Positions 21,725-30,624 of a stretch of 36,140 nucleotides of DNA are shown here, piece after piece. The notes below the pieces were generated by a model. The model had not been told where the DNA came from, did no database searches, and saw nothing but the letters and a program-made list of their open reading frames with translations. The DNA is from DATLFP01 sp035540955 (GTDB lineage Bacteria > Actinomycetota > Acidimicrobiia > Acidimicrobiales > CADCSY01). Position 1 is the stretch's first letter; every line of letters begins with the position of its first letter. The DNA lies in NCBI GenBank assembly GCA_035540955.1, contig DATLFP010000029.1, positions 1-36,140 on the forward strand. Reading direction: 5' to 3'. A program made the position numbers and the translations under genes.

Positions 21725-23047
21725 GTGACCCTCCGGTTCGGCACCGACGGCGTCCGCGGGGTCGCCAACGTCGACCTCACGCCCGAGCTGGTGCTGGCCC
21801 TCGGCCGCGCCGCGGCCCGGGTGCTGCGGGGCGAGCGCTTCGTCATCGGCCGCGACACGCGGCGCTCGAGCCCGATGCTGGAGGCGGCGCTCACGGCCGG
21901 CCTCACCTCCGAGGGCGCCCACGTCGACCTGCTCGGCGTGGTGCCCACCCCGGCGGTGGCGTGGCTGGCCGCCACCGAGGAGGTCCCGGCGGCCATGGTG
22001 TCGGCCTCCCACAACCCGTATGCCGACAACGGCGTCAAGCTGTTCGCCGCCGGCGGCCTCAAGCTGTCCGACGAGGTCGAGGAAGAGCTCGAGGCCGAGC
22101 TCGACCGGCTGCTGCACGGGGCGGTGAGCACGAGCGGCGAGGTGGGGACGGTGCGGACCCGCCCCGACGCCACCGAGGCCTACGAGGCGTTCCTGGTCGG
22201 CACCGCCGGCCGCCTCGACGGCCTGCGGGTCGTGCTCGACTGCGCGAACGGCGCGGCCTCGGTGGTCGGGCCCGACGTGCTCCGGCGGGCCGGTGCCACC
22301 GTCGAGGTGCTCTTCGCCGAGCCCGACGGCGTGAACATCAACGAGGGCTGCGGCGCCACGAACACCGATGCGGTGCAGCGCCGGGTCGTCGACCTCGGCT
22401 TCGACCTCGGCCTGGCGCTCGACGGCGACGCCGACCGGGTGCTGGCGGTCGACCACCGCGGCCGGCTCGTCGACGGGGATCACCTCATCGCCATCTGCGC
22501 CGGCGACCTCGCCGGGCGCGGCCTGCTCCGCGACGACCGGGTGGTGGTCACGGTGATGACCAACCTTGGCTTCCGGCTGGCGATGGCCGAGCGAGGGATC
22601 GAGGTGGTGGAGACGGCGGTGGGCGACCGGAACGTCCTCGCCGCCCTCGACGAGCAGCATCTCTCCCTCGGCGGCGAGCAGAGCGGCCACGTCATCTTCC
22701 GCGACCTCGCCACCACCGGCGACGGCGTGCTGACGGGCCTGCAGCTGCTCGACGCCGTCGTCCGGAGCGGGCGGCCGCTGGCCGACCTGGCCGACGAGGC
22801 CATGACGTCGCTCCCGCAGGTGCTCGAGAACGTCCGGGTGCCAGGGAAGGCCCGGGAGGTCGTCGAGGCGGTGGCGGCCGACGTGGCCGCCGTCGAGGCC
22901 GAGCTCGGAGCCGACGGCCGGGTCCTCCTGCGGCCCAGCGGCACCGAGCCCCTGGTGCGGGTGATGGTCGAGGCCCCCACCGCCGATGCGGCGCGGGCGG
23001 CCGCGGCCCGGCTCGTGGCCGCCGTGGAGTCGGCGGCCGGGGCGTAG
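21725..23047 (+). CDS. glmM: phosphoglucosamine mutase
   Basis: GlmM converts glucosamine-6-phosphate to glucosamine-1-phosphate for UDP-GlcNAc and peptidoglycan. The 440 residues match the family: RFGTDGVRGVAN (4-15), active-site phosphoserine S95 in MVSASHNPYADNG, the metal loop DGDADR (D233, D235, D237), GGEQSGHVIF for sugar binding and the phosphate loop RPSGTEPLVRVM near the end. The start is GTG. It directly precedes the glmS-like gene, a standard actinobacterial arrangement after rpsI. Confidence 0.96.
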   Translation: MTLRFGTDGVRGVANVDLTPELVLALGRAAARVLRGERFVIGRDTRRSSPMLEAALTAGLTSEGAHVDLLGVVPTPAVAWLAATEEVPAAMVSASHNPYADNGVKLFAAGGLKLSDEVEEELEAELDRLLHGAVSTSGEVGTVRTRPDATEAYEAFLVGTAGRLDGLRVVLDCANGAASVVGPDVLRRAGATVEVLFAEPDGVNINEGCGATNTDAVQRRVVDLGFDLGLALDGDADRVLAVDHRGRLVDGDHLIAICAGDLAGRGLLRDDRVVVTVMTNLGFRLAMAERGIEVVETAVGDRNVLAALDEQHLSLGGEQSGHVIFRDLATTGDGVLTGLQLLDAVVRSGRPLADLADEAMTSLPQVLENVRVPGKAREVVEAVAADVAAVEAELGADGRVLLRPSGTEPLVRVMVEAPTADAARAAAARLVAAVESAAGA

Positions 23048-23060
23048 CCTCGACAACCTC

Positions 23061-26000
23061 ATGTGCGGCATCATCGCCATCGTCCAGCGCGAGGCCGGGC
23101 GCCCCGCACCCGATGCCAAGGACGTCCTCGCGCTCCTCGACGAGGCCCGCGCCGTGCTCGACCACGATGTCGCCGACCTGGCGGCGTCGGTGCACCGGGC
23201 GGCGGTGGCCGTCGAGAAGGTCGACCGCCTCCTGCGCGGCGCGCCGGGTGTGCGGGCGCTCGTCGACCACACCTCGACCACCACGCTGGTGGGCCACGGC
23301 GTCACCGCCGTGGAGGAGCGGGCGATCGCCCACGAGCAGCGGGTCGACCGCGGCGAGGTCCGGTTCGGTCCGCGCGACCTCGAGTCGTTCAACGCCGCCC
23401 TGATCCGCCTGAAGGACGCCCTCTGGGCGGTGCGGGCGGATCGCCTGCGCACGGCCCGGGAGGTGGCACGCCTCGCGGGACCGCACGTCCCGCCGTCGGC
23501 CGTCGACGCCTTCTATGCGGTGCAGCTGGCGCTGTCCGCCATCGACCGGCTCGAGGTCCGGGGGCGCGACAGCGCGGGGGTCCACCTCCTGGTCGAGGGG
23601 CACGGGCTCGATCTCGCGGCTGAGCCGCTCGGCGACCGGCTCGGCGATCGGCTCTTCACGTCCACCGCGGTGCGCACGCCGGACGGGCTGCTCAGCGTCG
23701 TCTACAAGGCGGCGGCCGAGATCGGCGAGCTGGGCGACAACACGCGGGCCCTGCGCGGGTCGATCGCCGCCGACGAGCTCCTGCACCGCGCCGTGTCGAA
23801 CCCTGGCGCGCGCGTCACCGTGCTCGGTCACACGCGGTGGGCCAGCGTCGGCATCATCTCCGAGGCGAACGCCCACCCCCTCAACTCCGACGAGGATGGG
23901 GCGGCGGGCGACCGGCCGTACGTCACGGCTGCGCTGAACGGCGACGTCGACAACCACGCCGAGCTGCGCGACGCCGCCGGCCTCTGCCTCCCGGTGGAGG
24001 TCACGACCGACGCCAAGGTGATCCCCGCCCTCGTCAGCCGGGCGGTGGCGGCCGGGGCGTCGCCGACGGACGCGTTCCGGTCGACCGTCGCGCAGTTCCA
24101 GGGGTCGGTGGCGATCGCCGCCGGCGTCGCCTCGGAGCCCGGCACGCTCCTGCTCGCGCTCCGGGGCAGCGGCCAGGCCCTCTACGTCGGGCTGGCGGAG
24201 GACGCGTTCATCGTCGCCAGCGAGCCCTACGGGCTGGTCGAGGAGGCGACCCGCTACCTCCGGCTGGACGGGGAGTCACCGTCGGGCACCTCCGGGCAGC
24301 CCGGACAGGTCGTCGTCCTCTCGCGCGACGGGGCCGGCTCGGTGGGCGGCATCACCCGCATGGCCTACGACGGGACGGTGCTGCCGGTCACCGAGGACGA
24401 TCTCACGACCGCGGAGATCACCACGCGCGACATCGACCGCGGCGACAGCCCTCACTTCTTCCTCAAGGAGATCCGCGAGGCGCCCCGCTCGCTGCGCAGG
24501 ACGCTGCGGGGCAAGCTCGTCGAGCGCGACGGTCGGACCGCCGTGCAGCTCGGTGAAGAGGCGCTACCCGACGACCTCCGCAAGCGGCTGGCGAGCGGCG
24601 CCATCCGTCGCATCGTCGCCATCGGACAGGGCACCGCGGCGATCGCCGGGCAGGCGTTCGCGGCGGCCGTGGAAGAAGCGCTCAACGGCGCGCCGATCCG
24701 CGTCGAGTGGACACAGGCCACTGAGCTCTCCGGCTTCGGGCTGGTCGACGAGATGGACGACACGCTGGCGGTCGCCATCAGCCAATCGGGAACGTCGGCG
24801 GACACCAACCGCACCGTCGACCTGCTGCGGGCGCGCGGGGCGGGCGTGATCGGCATCGTCAACCGGCGCAACAGCGACCTCACCGACAAGGCCGACGGCG
24901 TCCTCTACACGAGCGACGGGCGCGACGTCGAGATGAGCGTCGCCTCGACCAAGGCGTTCTACGCGCAGATCGCCGCCGGCGTGCTGCTGGCGACGGCCAT
25001 CAGCGACGCCACCGGACACGGCGACCCTGCCGCTGCTTCCCGCCTGCTCGACGGTCTTCGCGAGCTGCCCGACGCGATGGAGCGGGTGCTCGACCAGCAG
25101 GAGGCCATCGGCCGGGCGGCATCGGCGCACGCGCCCCAGCGCATCTACTGGGCCGTGGTCGGCAACGGCGCCAACCGCATCGCCGCCAACGAGGTCAGGA
25201 TCAAGCTGTCCGAGCTCGCCTACAAGTCGATCGGCGTCGATGCCACCGAGGACAAGAAGCACATCGACCTCTCGGCCGAGCCGCTCATCGTCGTGTGCGC
25301 CGCCGGCCTGGAGGGGCCGACGGCCGACGACGTGGCGAAGGAGGTCGCGATCTTCCGAGCCCACAAGGCGGCGCCCATCGTGATCGCCACCGAGGGCGAG
25401 GACCGGTTCGCCGCCGCGCTGGCGACGATCCCGGTGCCCGCGGTCCACCCGCAGCTGGCGTTCGTGCTCTCCGCCATGGCCGGCCACCTGTTCGGCTACG
25501 AGGCGGCGCTTGCCATCGACGCGCAGGCGCTCCCGCTCCGGGCCGCTCGCGGCGCCATCGAGGCCGTCGTCGAGCACGGCCAGCACGACCTCCTGGAGCG
25601 GCTGGCGGGCGAGATCGCCACCCCCGCCGCCCAGTTCGCCGCCGGGCTCAACGACGGTCGCTACGACGGCAACCTCGATGCTCGCACCGCAGTGCGGGTG
25701 ACGTCGCTCCTGCGGTACGCGCTGGGGTTGACGCCGCTCGAGACCTACGAGCTCGACCACGGGAAGATCGGCACCCCCGGTGTGGTGATCGAGGACCTGA
25801 CCGACGCGCTCACCCGAGCGATCGAGCAGCTCACCCGTCCCGTCGATGCCATCAAGCACCAGGCGAAGACCGTCACGGTCGGCACCAGCCGCTCGGAGGA
25901 CGCGCTGTTCGAGTCGCCCTTGGTGGCCGCCGTGCTCGAGGCCGGCACCGCGCGCGACCGGCTCTCGTACCGCTCGCTGCGGACGCTGGCGGCGCTCGAG

Positions 26001-26471
26001 CCCGCGGTCGAGCGGGTCACCGGCTACACCCGCTACGTGATCGTCGGCGATCCCGCCAGCGGCCAGGCCGGCGCCACCGTCATCGACAAGGGCGGATCGG
26101 CCGCCGGGCTGCGATCTCGCACCGAGTCGAACCCGGTGCTCCAGGGCACCAAGAACCTCGTCGCCCGCCAGCGGATGGTGACCGCCGGCAAGGGGAGCGA
26201 CGGTCGCACGCTCGTCTTCGTGCCCGAGACGAAGGGCAACGAGGTCACCGGCATCACGCTGCTCCACGTGGACTACCGCGACCGGCTCGCGCCGGCCACC
26301 GCCCGCGCCGTGCTCGAGGGCTACCAGACGAGGATGGCGGCCCTCACCGACGCCGTGCTCGAGACCGAGCCGTCCTTCGACGACGACGTGCTGGGCGAGC
26401 TGCCCATCGTCGACCTCCTCACCGAGCCGGTGCACCTCCTGAGCGACGCCTGGCGGGCGCGGCCGGGATGA
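23061..26471 (+). CDS. glmS: oversized GlmS-type glutamine amidotransferase/SIS protein (1136 residues)
   Basis: It occupies the actinobacterial glmS position after glmM. Standard GlmS (about 610 residues) makes glucosamine-6-phosphate from fructose-6-phosphate and glutamine. Residues 1-9 MCGIIAIVQ carry the Ntn nucleophile C2, but about 140 extra helix-rich residues precede the usual next motif (VRGRDSAG, 166-173). Then come HTRWAS (257-262), LNGDVDNH (292-299) and TTDAKVI (315-321). HFFLKEI ends the glutaminase part. SIS 1 spans about 510-650 (SQSGTSADT, VASTKAF); SIS 2 spans about 690-835 (NEVRIKLSELAY with the catalytic-type Glu; DKKHIDLS). Where E. coli GlmS ends in RNLAKSV with catalytic Lys603, this has PLRAARGAI, and about 300 unrecognised residues follow. 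Name by locus; reaction not certain. Confidence 0.85.
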   Translation: MCGIIAIVQREAGRPAPDAKDVLALLDEARAVLDHDVADLAASVHRAAVAVEKVDRLLRGAPGVRALVDHTSTTTLVGHGVTAVEERAIAHEQRVDRGEVRFGPRDLESFNAALIRLKDALWAVRADRLRTAREVARLAGPHVPPSAVDAFYAVQLALSAIDRLEVRGRDSAGVHLLVEGHGLDLAAEPLGDRLGDRLFTSTAVRTPDGLLSVVYKAAAEIGELGDNTRALRGSIAADELLHRAVSNPGARVTVLGHTRWASVGIISEANAHPLNSDEDGAAGDRPYVTAALNGDVDNHAELRDAAGLCLPVEVTTDAKVIPALVSRAVAAGASPTDAFRSTVAQFQGSVAIAAGVASEPGTLLLALRGSGQALYVGLAEDAFIVASEPYGLVEEATRYLRLDGESPSGTSGQPGQVVVLSRDGAGSVGGITRMAYDGTVLPVTEDDLTTAEITTRDIDRGDSPHFFLKEIREAPRSLRRTLRGKLVERDGRTAVQLGEEALPDDLRKRLASGAIRRIVAIGQGTAAIAGQAFAAAVEEALNGAPIRVEWTQATELSGFGLVDEMDDTLAVAISQSGTSADTNRTVDLLRARGAGVIGIVNRRNSDLTDKADGVLYTSDGRDVEMSVASTKAFYAQIAAGVLLATAISDATGHGDPAAASRLLDGLRELPDAMERVLDQQEAIGRAASAHAPQRIYWAVVGNGANRIAANEVRIKLSELAYKSIGVDATEDKKHIDLSAEPLIVVCAAGLEGPTADDVAKEVAIFRAHKAAPIVIATEGEDRFAAALATIPVPAVHPQLAFVLSAMAGHLFGYEAALAIDAQALPLRAARGAIEAVVEHGQHDLLERLAGEIATPAAQFAAGLNDGRYDGNLDARTAVRVTSLLRYALGLTPLETYELDHGKIGTPGVVIEDLTDALTRAIEQLTRPVDAIKHQAKTVTVGTSRSEDALFESPLVAAVLEAGTARDRLSYRSLRTLAALEPAVERVTGYTRYVIVGDPASGQAGATVIDKGGSAAGLRSRTESNPVLQGTKNLVARQRMVTAGKGSDGRTLVFVPETKGNEVTGITLLHVDYRDRLAPATARAVLEGYQTRMAALTDAVLETEPSFDDDVLGELPIVDLLTEPVHLLSDAWRARPG

Positions 26472-26833
26472 TCGGCATCGGCACCGACCTGGTCGAGCTG
26501 GACCGGTTCCGGCTCGCCCTCGAACGGACCCCGGGCCTGGTCGGGCGGATCTTCTCCGAGGCCGAGCAGTCCTACGCCCGGCGCCGTGCGGACCCGACCG
26601 AGCGCTTCGCGGCGCGCTTCGCCGCCAAGGAGGCGGTGCTCAAGGCGATGGGCGTCGGGCTCTGGGCGTGTCCGCTCCGGGAGATCGAGGTGGTGCGGGC
26701 GGGATCGGGGCAGCCGTCGCTCGTGCTGCACGGCAAGGCCTCGGCGCTCGCCGCCGAGCGTGGGGTCCACGAGTGGCGCCTCACGCTCACCCACACCCAC
26801 CGCGCCGCTCAGGCCATCGCCGTCGCCCTGTGA
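26468..26833 (+). CDS. acpS: holo-[acyl-carrier-protein] synthase
   Basis: AcpS transfers 4'-phosphopantetheine from CoA to acyl carrier protein. The 121 residues have both signature motifs: GIGTDLVELDRF (metal-binding Asp at residue 7) and RFAAKEAVLKAMG (metal-binding Glu). The ATG overlaps the end of the glmS-like gene as ATGA, and the stop overlaps the next GTG. In mycobacteria acpS is elsewhere, but an acpS-nnr-alr neighbourhood is common in many bacteria. Confidence 0.96.
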   Translation: MIGIGTDLVELDRFRLALERTPGLVGRIFSEAEQSYARRRADPTERFAARFAAKEAVLKAMGVGLWACPLREIEVVRAGSGQPSLVLHGKASALAAERGVHEWRLTLTHTHRAAQAIAVAL

Positions 26834-28164
26834 TCCCGATCGTCACGCCGGCCGAGATGAAGGCGATCGACGGCGCCGCGCCGGAGCCGCTGGACGTGCT
26901 GATCGGTCGCGCCGGGGCGGCGGTGGCGCGCGCCGCCGTCGAGCTGCTCGACGGCACGTACGGGCGCCGCGTGGTGGTGGTGGCCGGGCCGGGCAACAAC
27001 GGCGCCGACGGTCGGGAGGCGGCCCGCCGGCTCGAGCGGCGGGGGGCGCGGTGCACCGTGCTCGATGCCGGCGCGCTCCCGCCGGTGCTGCCCCGCTGCG
27101 ACCTGCTGATCGACGCCGCCTACGGCACCGGCTTCCGCGACACATGGGAGCCGCCGGCGGCGCCCGACGCGCCGGTGCTCGCCGTCGACATCCCCTCGGG
27201 CGTCGACGGGCTCACGGGTCGCGCCGGCGGTCGGGTCCTCGCCGCCGACCGCACGGTGACCTTCGCCGCCCTCAAGCCGGGCCTGCTGTTCGCCGAAGGT
27301 GCCGCCCACGCCGGCGAGATCGAGGTGGTCGACATCGGTCTGGACAGCTCGGGCGCGACGGCGTGGCTGACGACGGCCGGCGACGTGGCCGGCTGGCTGC
27401 CGGAGCGCGACGCCGCCGCCCACAAGTACCACTCGGCGGTGTGGATCGTGGCCGGGAGCCCGGGCATGACCGGGGCCGCGGGGCTGGTGGCGACCGCCGC
27501 GCAGCGGGCCGGGGCCGGCTACGTGCGCCTCTCGTCCCCCGGCGGCGAGGCCGACGCCCCGACCGAGGTGGTCACGACGGCCCTGCCCGCCCACGGGTGG
27601 GCCCCGCAGGTGGTGGCCGGCGCCGATCGGTTCACGGCCCTCGCCGTCGGGCCCGGCCTCGGCGCCGGGCACGACGCCGACGTGCTCGACCTCGTCCGGG
27701 AGTGCGCACTGCCGATCGTGGTCGACGGCGACGGGCTCACCGCCCTGGGGCGGGACTTCGAGGACGTGCGGGGCGGCACGGTGGTGGCGACGCCCCACGA
27801 CGGCGAGTACGCGCGGCTCACCGGCGCGCCACCGGGCGACGATCGCATCTCGGCCGCGCGCGACCTGGCCGCCCGCTCGGCGGCCACCGTCGTGCTCAAG
27901 GGCGAGGCGATGGTGATCGCCGCGCCCGACGGCGAGGTGCTGGTGGCGGCGAACGGCGACGCCCGCCTCGCCACCGCCGGCACCGGTGACGTGCTGACCG
28001 GGATCATCGCCGCGCTGCTCGCTCAGGGTCTCGACCCGTGGCGGGCGGCCGGCGCCGGCGCCTACCTGCTGGGCGCGGCTTCGGACCTAGGCTGGCGCCG
28101 CGGCCTCGTCGCCAGCGACGTCGCCCACCTGCTGCCCACCGTCCTCGAGGAGCTGGAGCACTGA
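26830..28164 (+). CDS. nnr: bifunctional NAD(P)H-hydrate epimerase / ADP-dependent dehydratase
   Basis: It repairs damaged NAD(P)HX. The N-terminal YjeF_N domain (about 1-195) epimerises the R and S hydrates: VVVVAGPGNNGADGREAARRL (48-68), DAAYGTGF and VDIPSGVDGLTG. The C-terminal ribokinase-like domain (about 197-444) dehydrates the S form: HKYHSAVWIVAGSPGMTGAAGL, PGLGAG, VDGDGLTAL, PHDGEYARL and NGDARLATAGTGDVLTG (375-391). The 444 residues are a little shorter than many fusions (about 500). The GTG start overlaps the acpS stop (GTGA); its own stop overlaps the CBS gene. Confidence 0.95.
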   Translation: MIPIVTPAEMKAIDGAAPEPLDVLIGRAGAAVARAAVELLDGTYGRRVVVVAGPGNNGADGREAARRLERRGARCTVLDAGALPPVLPRCDLLIDAAYGTGFRDTWEPPAAPDAPVLAVDIPSGVDGLTGRAGGRVLAADRTVTFAALKPGLLFAEGAAHAGEIEVVDIGLDSSGATAWLTTAGDVAGWLPERDAAAHKYHSAVWIVAGSPGMTGAAGLVATAAQRAGAGYVRLSSPGGEADAPTEVVTTALPAHGWAPQVVAGADRFTALAVGPGLGAGHDADVLDLVRECALPIVVDGDGLTALGRDFEDVRGGTVVATPHDGEYARLTGAPPGDDRISAARDLAARSAATVVLKGEAMVIAAPDGEVLVAANGDARLATAGTGDVLTGIIAALLAQGLDPWRAAGAGAYLLGAASDLGWRRGLVASDVAHLLPTVLEELEH

Positions 28165-28628
28165 TGCCCCGCGCCCTGCCCGTGCGCTCGATCATGACGA
28201 CCGACGTCCTGAGCTTCACCGTCGACGAGCCGATCGGCGACGCCACCCGCCGGCTGCTCGACCGGGAGGTCGACGGCGGGCCGGTCCTCGACGGCGACGG
28301 TCAGGTGGTCGGCATGCTCACGACCGACGACCTCCTCGTGCAGCAGACGCGCCTGCACTACCCGACGGTCATCTCGCTGTTCGGCGCCTACCTCGAGCTG
28401 CCGAGCTCGCACCGGCAGTTCGAGGAGGAGCTGCGCCGCGCCGTCGGCGCCACCGTGGGCGAGGTGATGGAGACCGAGGTCGTCACGTGCGGGGAGGACG
28501 ACACGCTCGAGCGCGCCGCCACCCTCATGCACGAGCGCCGCGTGTCGCGCCTGCCGGTGGTCCGCGACGGCCGCCTCGTGGGGATCGTCGGCCGCAGCGA
28601 CATCGTGCGGGCGATCATCGAGTCGTGA
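28164..28628 (+). CDS. two-CBS-domain protein
   Basis: The 154 residues hold two CBS domains, which bind adenine nucleotides or similar ligands as energy or redox sensors. CBS 1 is about 5-62 (VRSIMTTDVLSFTVDEPIGDATRRLLD, GQVVGMLTTDDLL) and CBS 2 about 95-152 (VGEVMETEVVTCGEDDTLERAATLMHERRVSRLPVV, LVGIVGRSDIVRAIIES). A 30-residue linker with a HYPTVISLFGAYLELPSS stretch joins them. No catalytic domain is present. Its overlaps with nnr (TGATG) and alr (GTGA) show co-translation, so a sensor role for this operon is possible but unproven. Confidence 0.9.
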   Translation: MPRALPVRSIMTTDVLSFTVDEPIGDATRRLLDREVDGGPVLDGDGQVVGMLTTDDLLVQQTRLHYPTVISLFGAYLELPSSHRQFEEELRRAVGATVGEVMETEVVTCGEDDTLERAATLMHERRVSRLPVVRDGRLVGIVGRSDIVRAIIES

Positions 28629-29755
28629 CCCAGCGGTGGGCGTGGGCCGAGATCGACCTCGGTGCCATCGCCGCCAACGCCCGCACGCTCGCCGGGATCG
28701 CCCGACCGGCGGCGCTGTGCGCGGTCGTCAAGGCCAACGGGTACGGCCACGGCGCGGCGATGGCGGCCGGGGCCGCGCTCGACGGGGGCGCCACCTGGCT
28801 GGCGGTGGCGCTGACCTCCGAAGGGGCCGCGCTCCGCGAGGCCGGCATCAACGCGCCGATCCTGCTGCTGTCGGAGCCTCCGGCTGATGAGCACGCCGAT
28901 GTCGCCCGGTTCGACCTGACGCCCACCGTGTACACCGAGGCCGGCATCGCCTCGCTCGCCCAGGCCGCGTCCCGGCCGCTGACCGTGCACCTCAAGGTCG
29001 ACACCGGCATGCATCGGGTCGGCGCGCCGCCGAGTGAGGCCCGCCGCCTGGCCGAGCTGGTGCTCGCCCACCCACCACTGAAGCTCGGCGGCGTGTGGAC
29101 GCACTGCGCGGTCGCCGACGAGCCCGGGCACCCGGCCACCGCCGTGCAGACCGAGCGCCTCGATGCGGTGGTGAAGGACCTGGCCGACGCCGGCATCGAG
29201 GTGCCGATCGTCCACGCCGCGAACTCGGCGGCGACCATCGACGTGCCCGCCCTGCACCGCGATCTGGTCCGGTGCGGGATCGCCCTCTACGGGCTGGCGC
29301 CGAGCCCCGCGCTCGCCGGGCGCGTCCCGCTGCAGCCGGCGCTGCGGCTGGTGGCCCGCGTGTCGCACGTGCAGGTGGTGCCCGCCGGCGACGCCGTCTC
29401 CTACGGGCTGCGCCGCCCGGTCGAGCGCGACACCGTCGTCGCAACCGTGCCGATCGGGTACGCCGACGGGGTGCCGCGGCGCCTCTTCGACGTGGGCGCC
29501 GAGGTCCTCGTTGGTGGTGCCCGCCGGCCCCTCGCCGGCGTGGTCACCATGGACCAGCTGCTCGTGGACTGCGGGACGGCAACGGTGGTGCCCGGCGACG
29601 AGGTCGTCCTGATCGGGGAGCAGGGCGACGAGCGGATCGGAGCCGAGGAGTGGGCCGAGCGCCTCGGCACCATCGCGTACGAGATCGTCTGCGGCATCTC
29701 CGCCCGGGTCCCGCGCACGTACCGGCCGGCCCCGGCGGCGAGGATCACGGCGTGA
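28625..29755 (+). CDS. alr: alanine racemase
   Basis: Alr makes D-alanine for peptidoglycan. The 376 residues begin WAWAEIDLGAIAANARTL. PLP Lys is K36 in VVKANGYGHGA, and the second catalytic base is Y260 in GDAVSYGLR. HLKVDTGMHRVG, RCGIALYG, VPIGYADGVPR and GVVTMDQLLVD complete the pattern. The GTG start overlaps the CBS gene stop (GTGA), and its own stop overlaps the following gene (GTGA). Confidence 0.97.
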   Translation: MTQRWAWAEIDLGAIAANARTLAGIARPAALCAVVKANGYGHGAAMAAGAALDGGATWLAVALTSEGAALREAGINAPILLLSEPPADEHADVARFDLTPTVYTEAGIASLAQAASRPLTVHLKVDTGMHRVGAPPSEARRLAELVLAHPPLKLGGVWTHCAVADEPGHPATAVQTERLDAVVKDLADAGIEVPIVHAANSAATIDVPALHRDLVRCGIALYGLAPSPALAGRVPLQPALRLVARVSHVQVVPAGDAVSYGLRRPVERDTVVATVPIGYADGVPRRLFDVGAEVLVGGARRPLAGVVTMDQLLVDCGTATVVPGDEVVLIGEQGDERIGAEEWAERLGTIAYEIVCGISARVPRTYRPAPAARITA

Positions 29756-30612
29756 TCGCGGGGGTCCGGGTCGGCCACTGGACCGACGTCCACGCCCGCA
29801 CCGGCTGCACCGTGGTGCTGCTGCCGGAGGGCACGGTCGCGTCGGGCGAGGTGCGGGGCGGGGCGCCCGCGACCCGCGAGTTCGCGCTGCTCGAGCCGTC
29901 GAAGCTCGTGCACCGGATCGACGCCGTGCTGCTGACGGGCGGGAGCGCCTTCGGTCTCGATGCCGCCGCCGGGGTCATGCGCTTCTGCGAGGCCGAGGGC
30001 CACGGCTACCCGACCGCCGGCGGGGTCGTGCCGATCGTCGTGGGGATGGGCGTGTTCGACCTGGCGGTCGGCGATGGCTCGGTGCGCCCCGACGCGGCGG
30101 CGGGCGAGGCCGCCTGCCGGGATGCCACCGAGGGCGGGTTCCGCACCGGCGCGGTCGGAGCCGGCACCGGGTGCACCGTCGACAAGTGGCGGGGACCCGA
30201 TCGGCGCCGTCCGGGCGGGCTGGGAGCCGTGGCGCTCACCGACGGCGACCTGACGGTTGCCGCCATCGCGGTGGTGAACGCGTTCGGCATCGTGCTCCAG
30301 CGGGGCGAGGAGCCGCCGACGCCGCCGTGGCCGAGCGACGAGGCCGAGGCGGCGTTCCGCACCGCCGAGCACCAGAACACCGTGGTCGGCGTCGTGCTCA
30401 CCAACGCGACGCTCACGAAGGCCGACTGCCTCGTGATCGCGCAGGGTGGCCACGACGGCATCGCTCGCAGCGTCCACCCGCCCCACACGTCGGTGGACGG
30501 CGACGCCATCGTGGCGGCCGCGACGGGCCGGATGGAAGCCCGGGTCGATCGCGTTCGCGCCCTGGCCGTCAGCGCGTTCGCCGCCGCGATCCGCGACGCG
30601 GTTCCCCTCTAG
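29752..30612 (+). CDS. P1 family peptidase (DmpA/NylC-like autoprocessing Ntn hydrolase)
   Basis: P1 peptidases are self-cleaving amidases that include DmpA, beta-peptidyl aminopeptidase and nylon-oligomer hydrolase NylC. The 286-residue sequence has GVRVGHWTD at the start, LLTGGSAFGLDAAAGVMRFCE (60-80), GAGTGCTVDKW (137-147) and VVNAFG (174-179). The segment QNTVVGVVLTNATLTKAD aligns with the cleavage region of the family, placing autoproteolysis between N209 and T210, with T210 as nucleophile. The substrate is unknown; placement after alr suggests D-amino-acid or cell-wall peptide turnover, which is only inference. The start overlaps the alr stop. Confidence 0.9.
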   Translation: MIAGVRVGHWTDVHARTGCTVVLLPEGTVASGEVRGGAPATREFALLEPSKLVHRIDAVLLTGGSAFGLDAAAGVMRFCEAEGHGYPTAGGVVPIVVGMGVFDLAVGDGSVRPDAAAGEAACRDATEGGFRTGAVGAGTGCTVDKWRGPDRRRPGGLGAVALTDGDLTVAAIAVVNAFGIVLQRGEEPPTPPWPSDEAEAAFRTAEHQNTVVGVVLTNATLTKADCLVIAQGGHDGIARSVHPPHTSVDGDAIVAAATGRMEARVDRVRALAVSAFAAAIRDAVPL

Positions 30613-30624
30613 TGTCTCCTGCCG

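Noticed and set aside
23048..23060. A glmS ribozyme or riboswitch upstream of the glmS-like gene
   Set aside because: Only 13 bases separate it from glmM, too short for such an RNA, and no typical core is visible.
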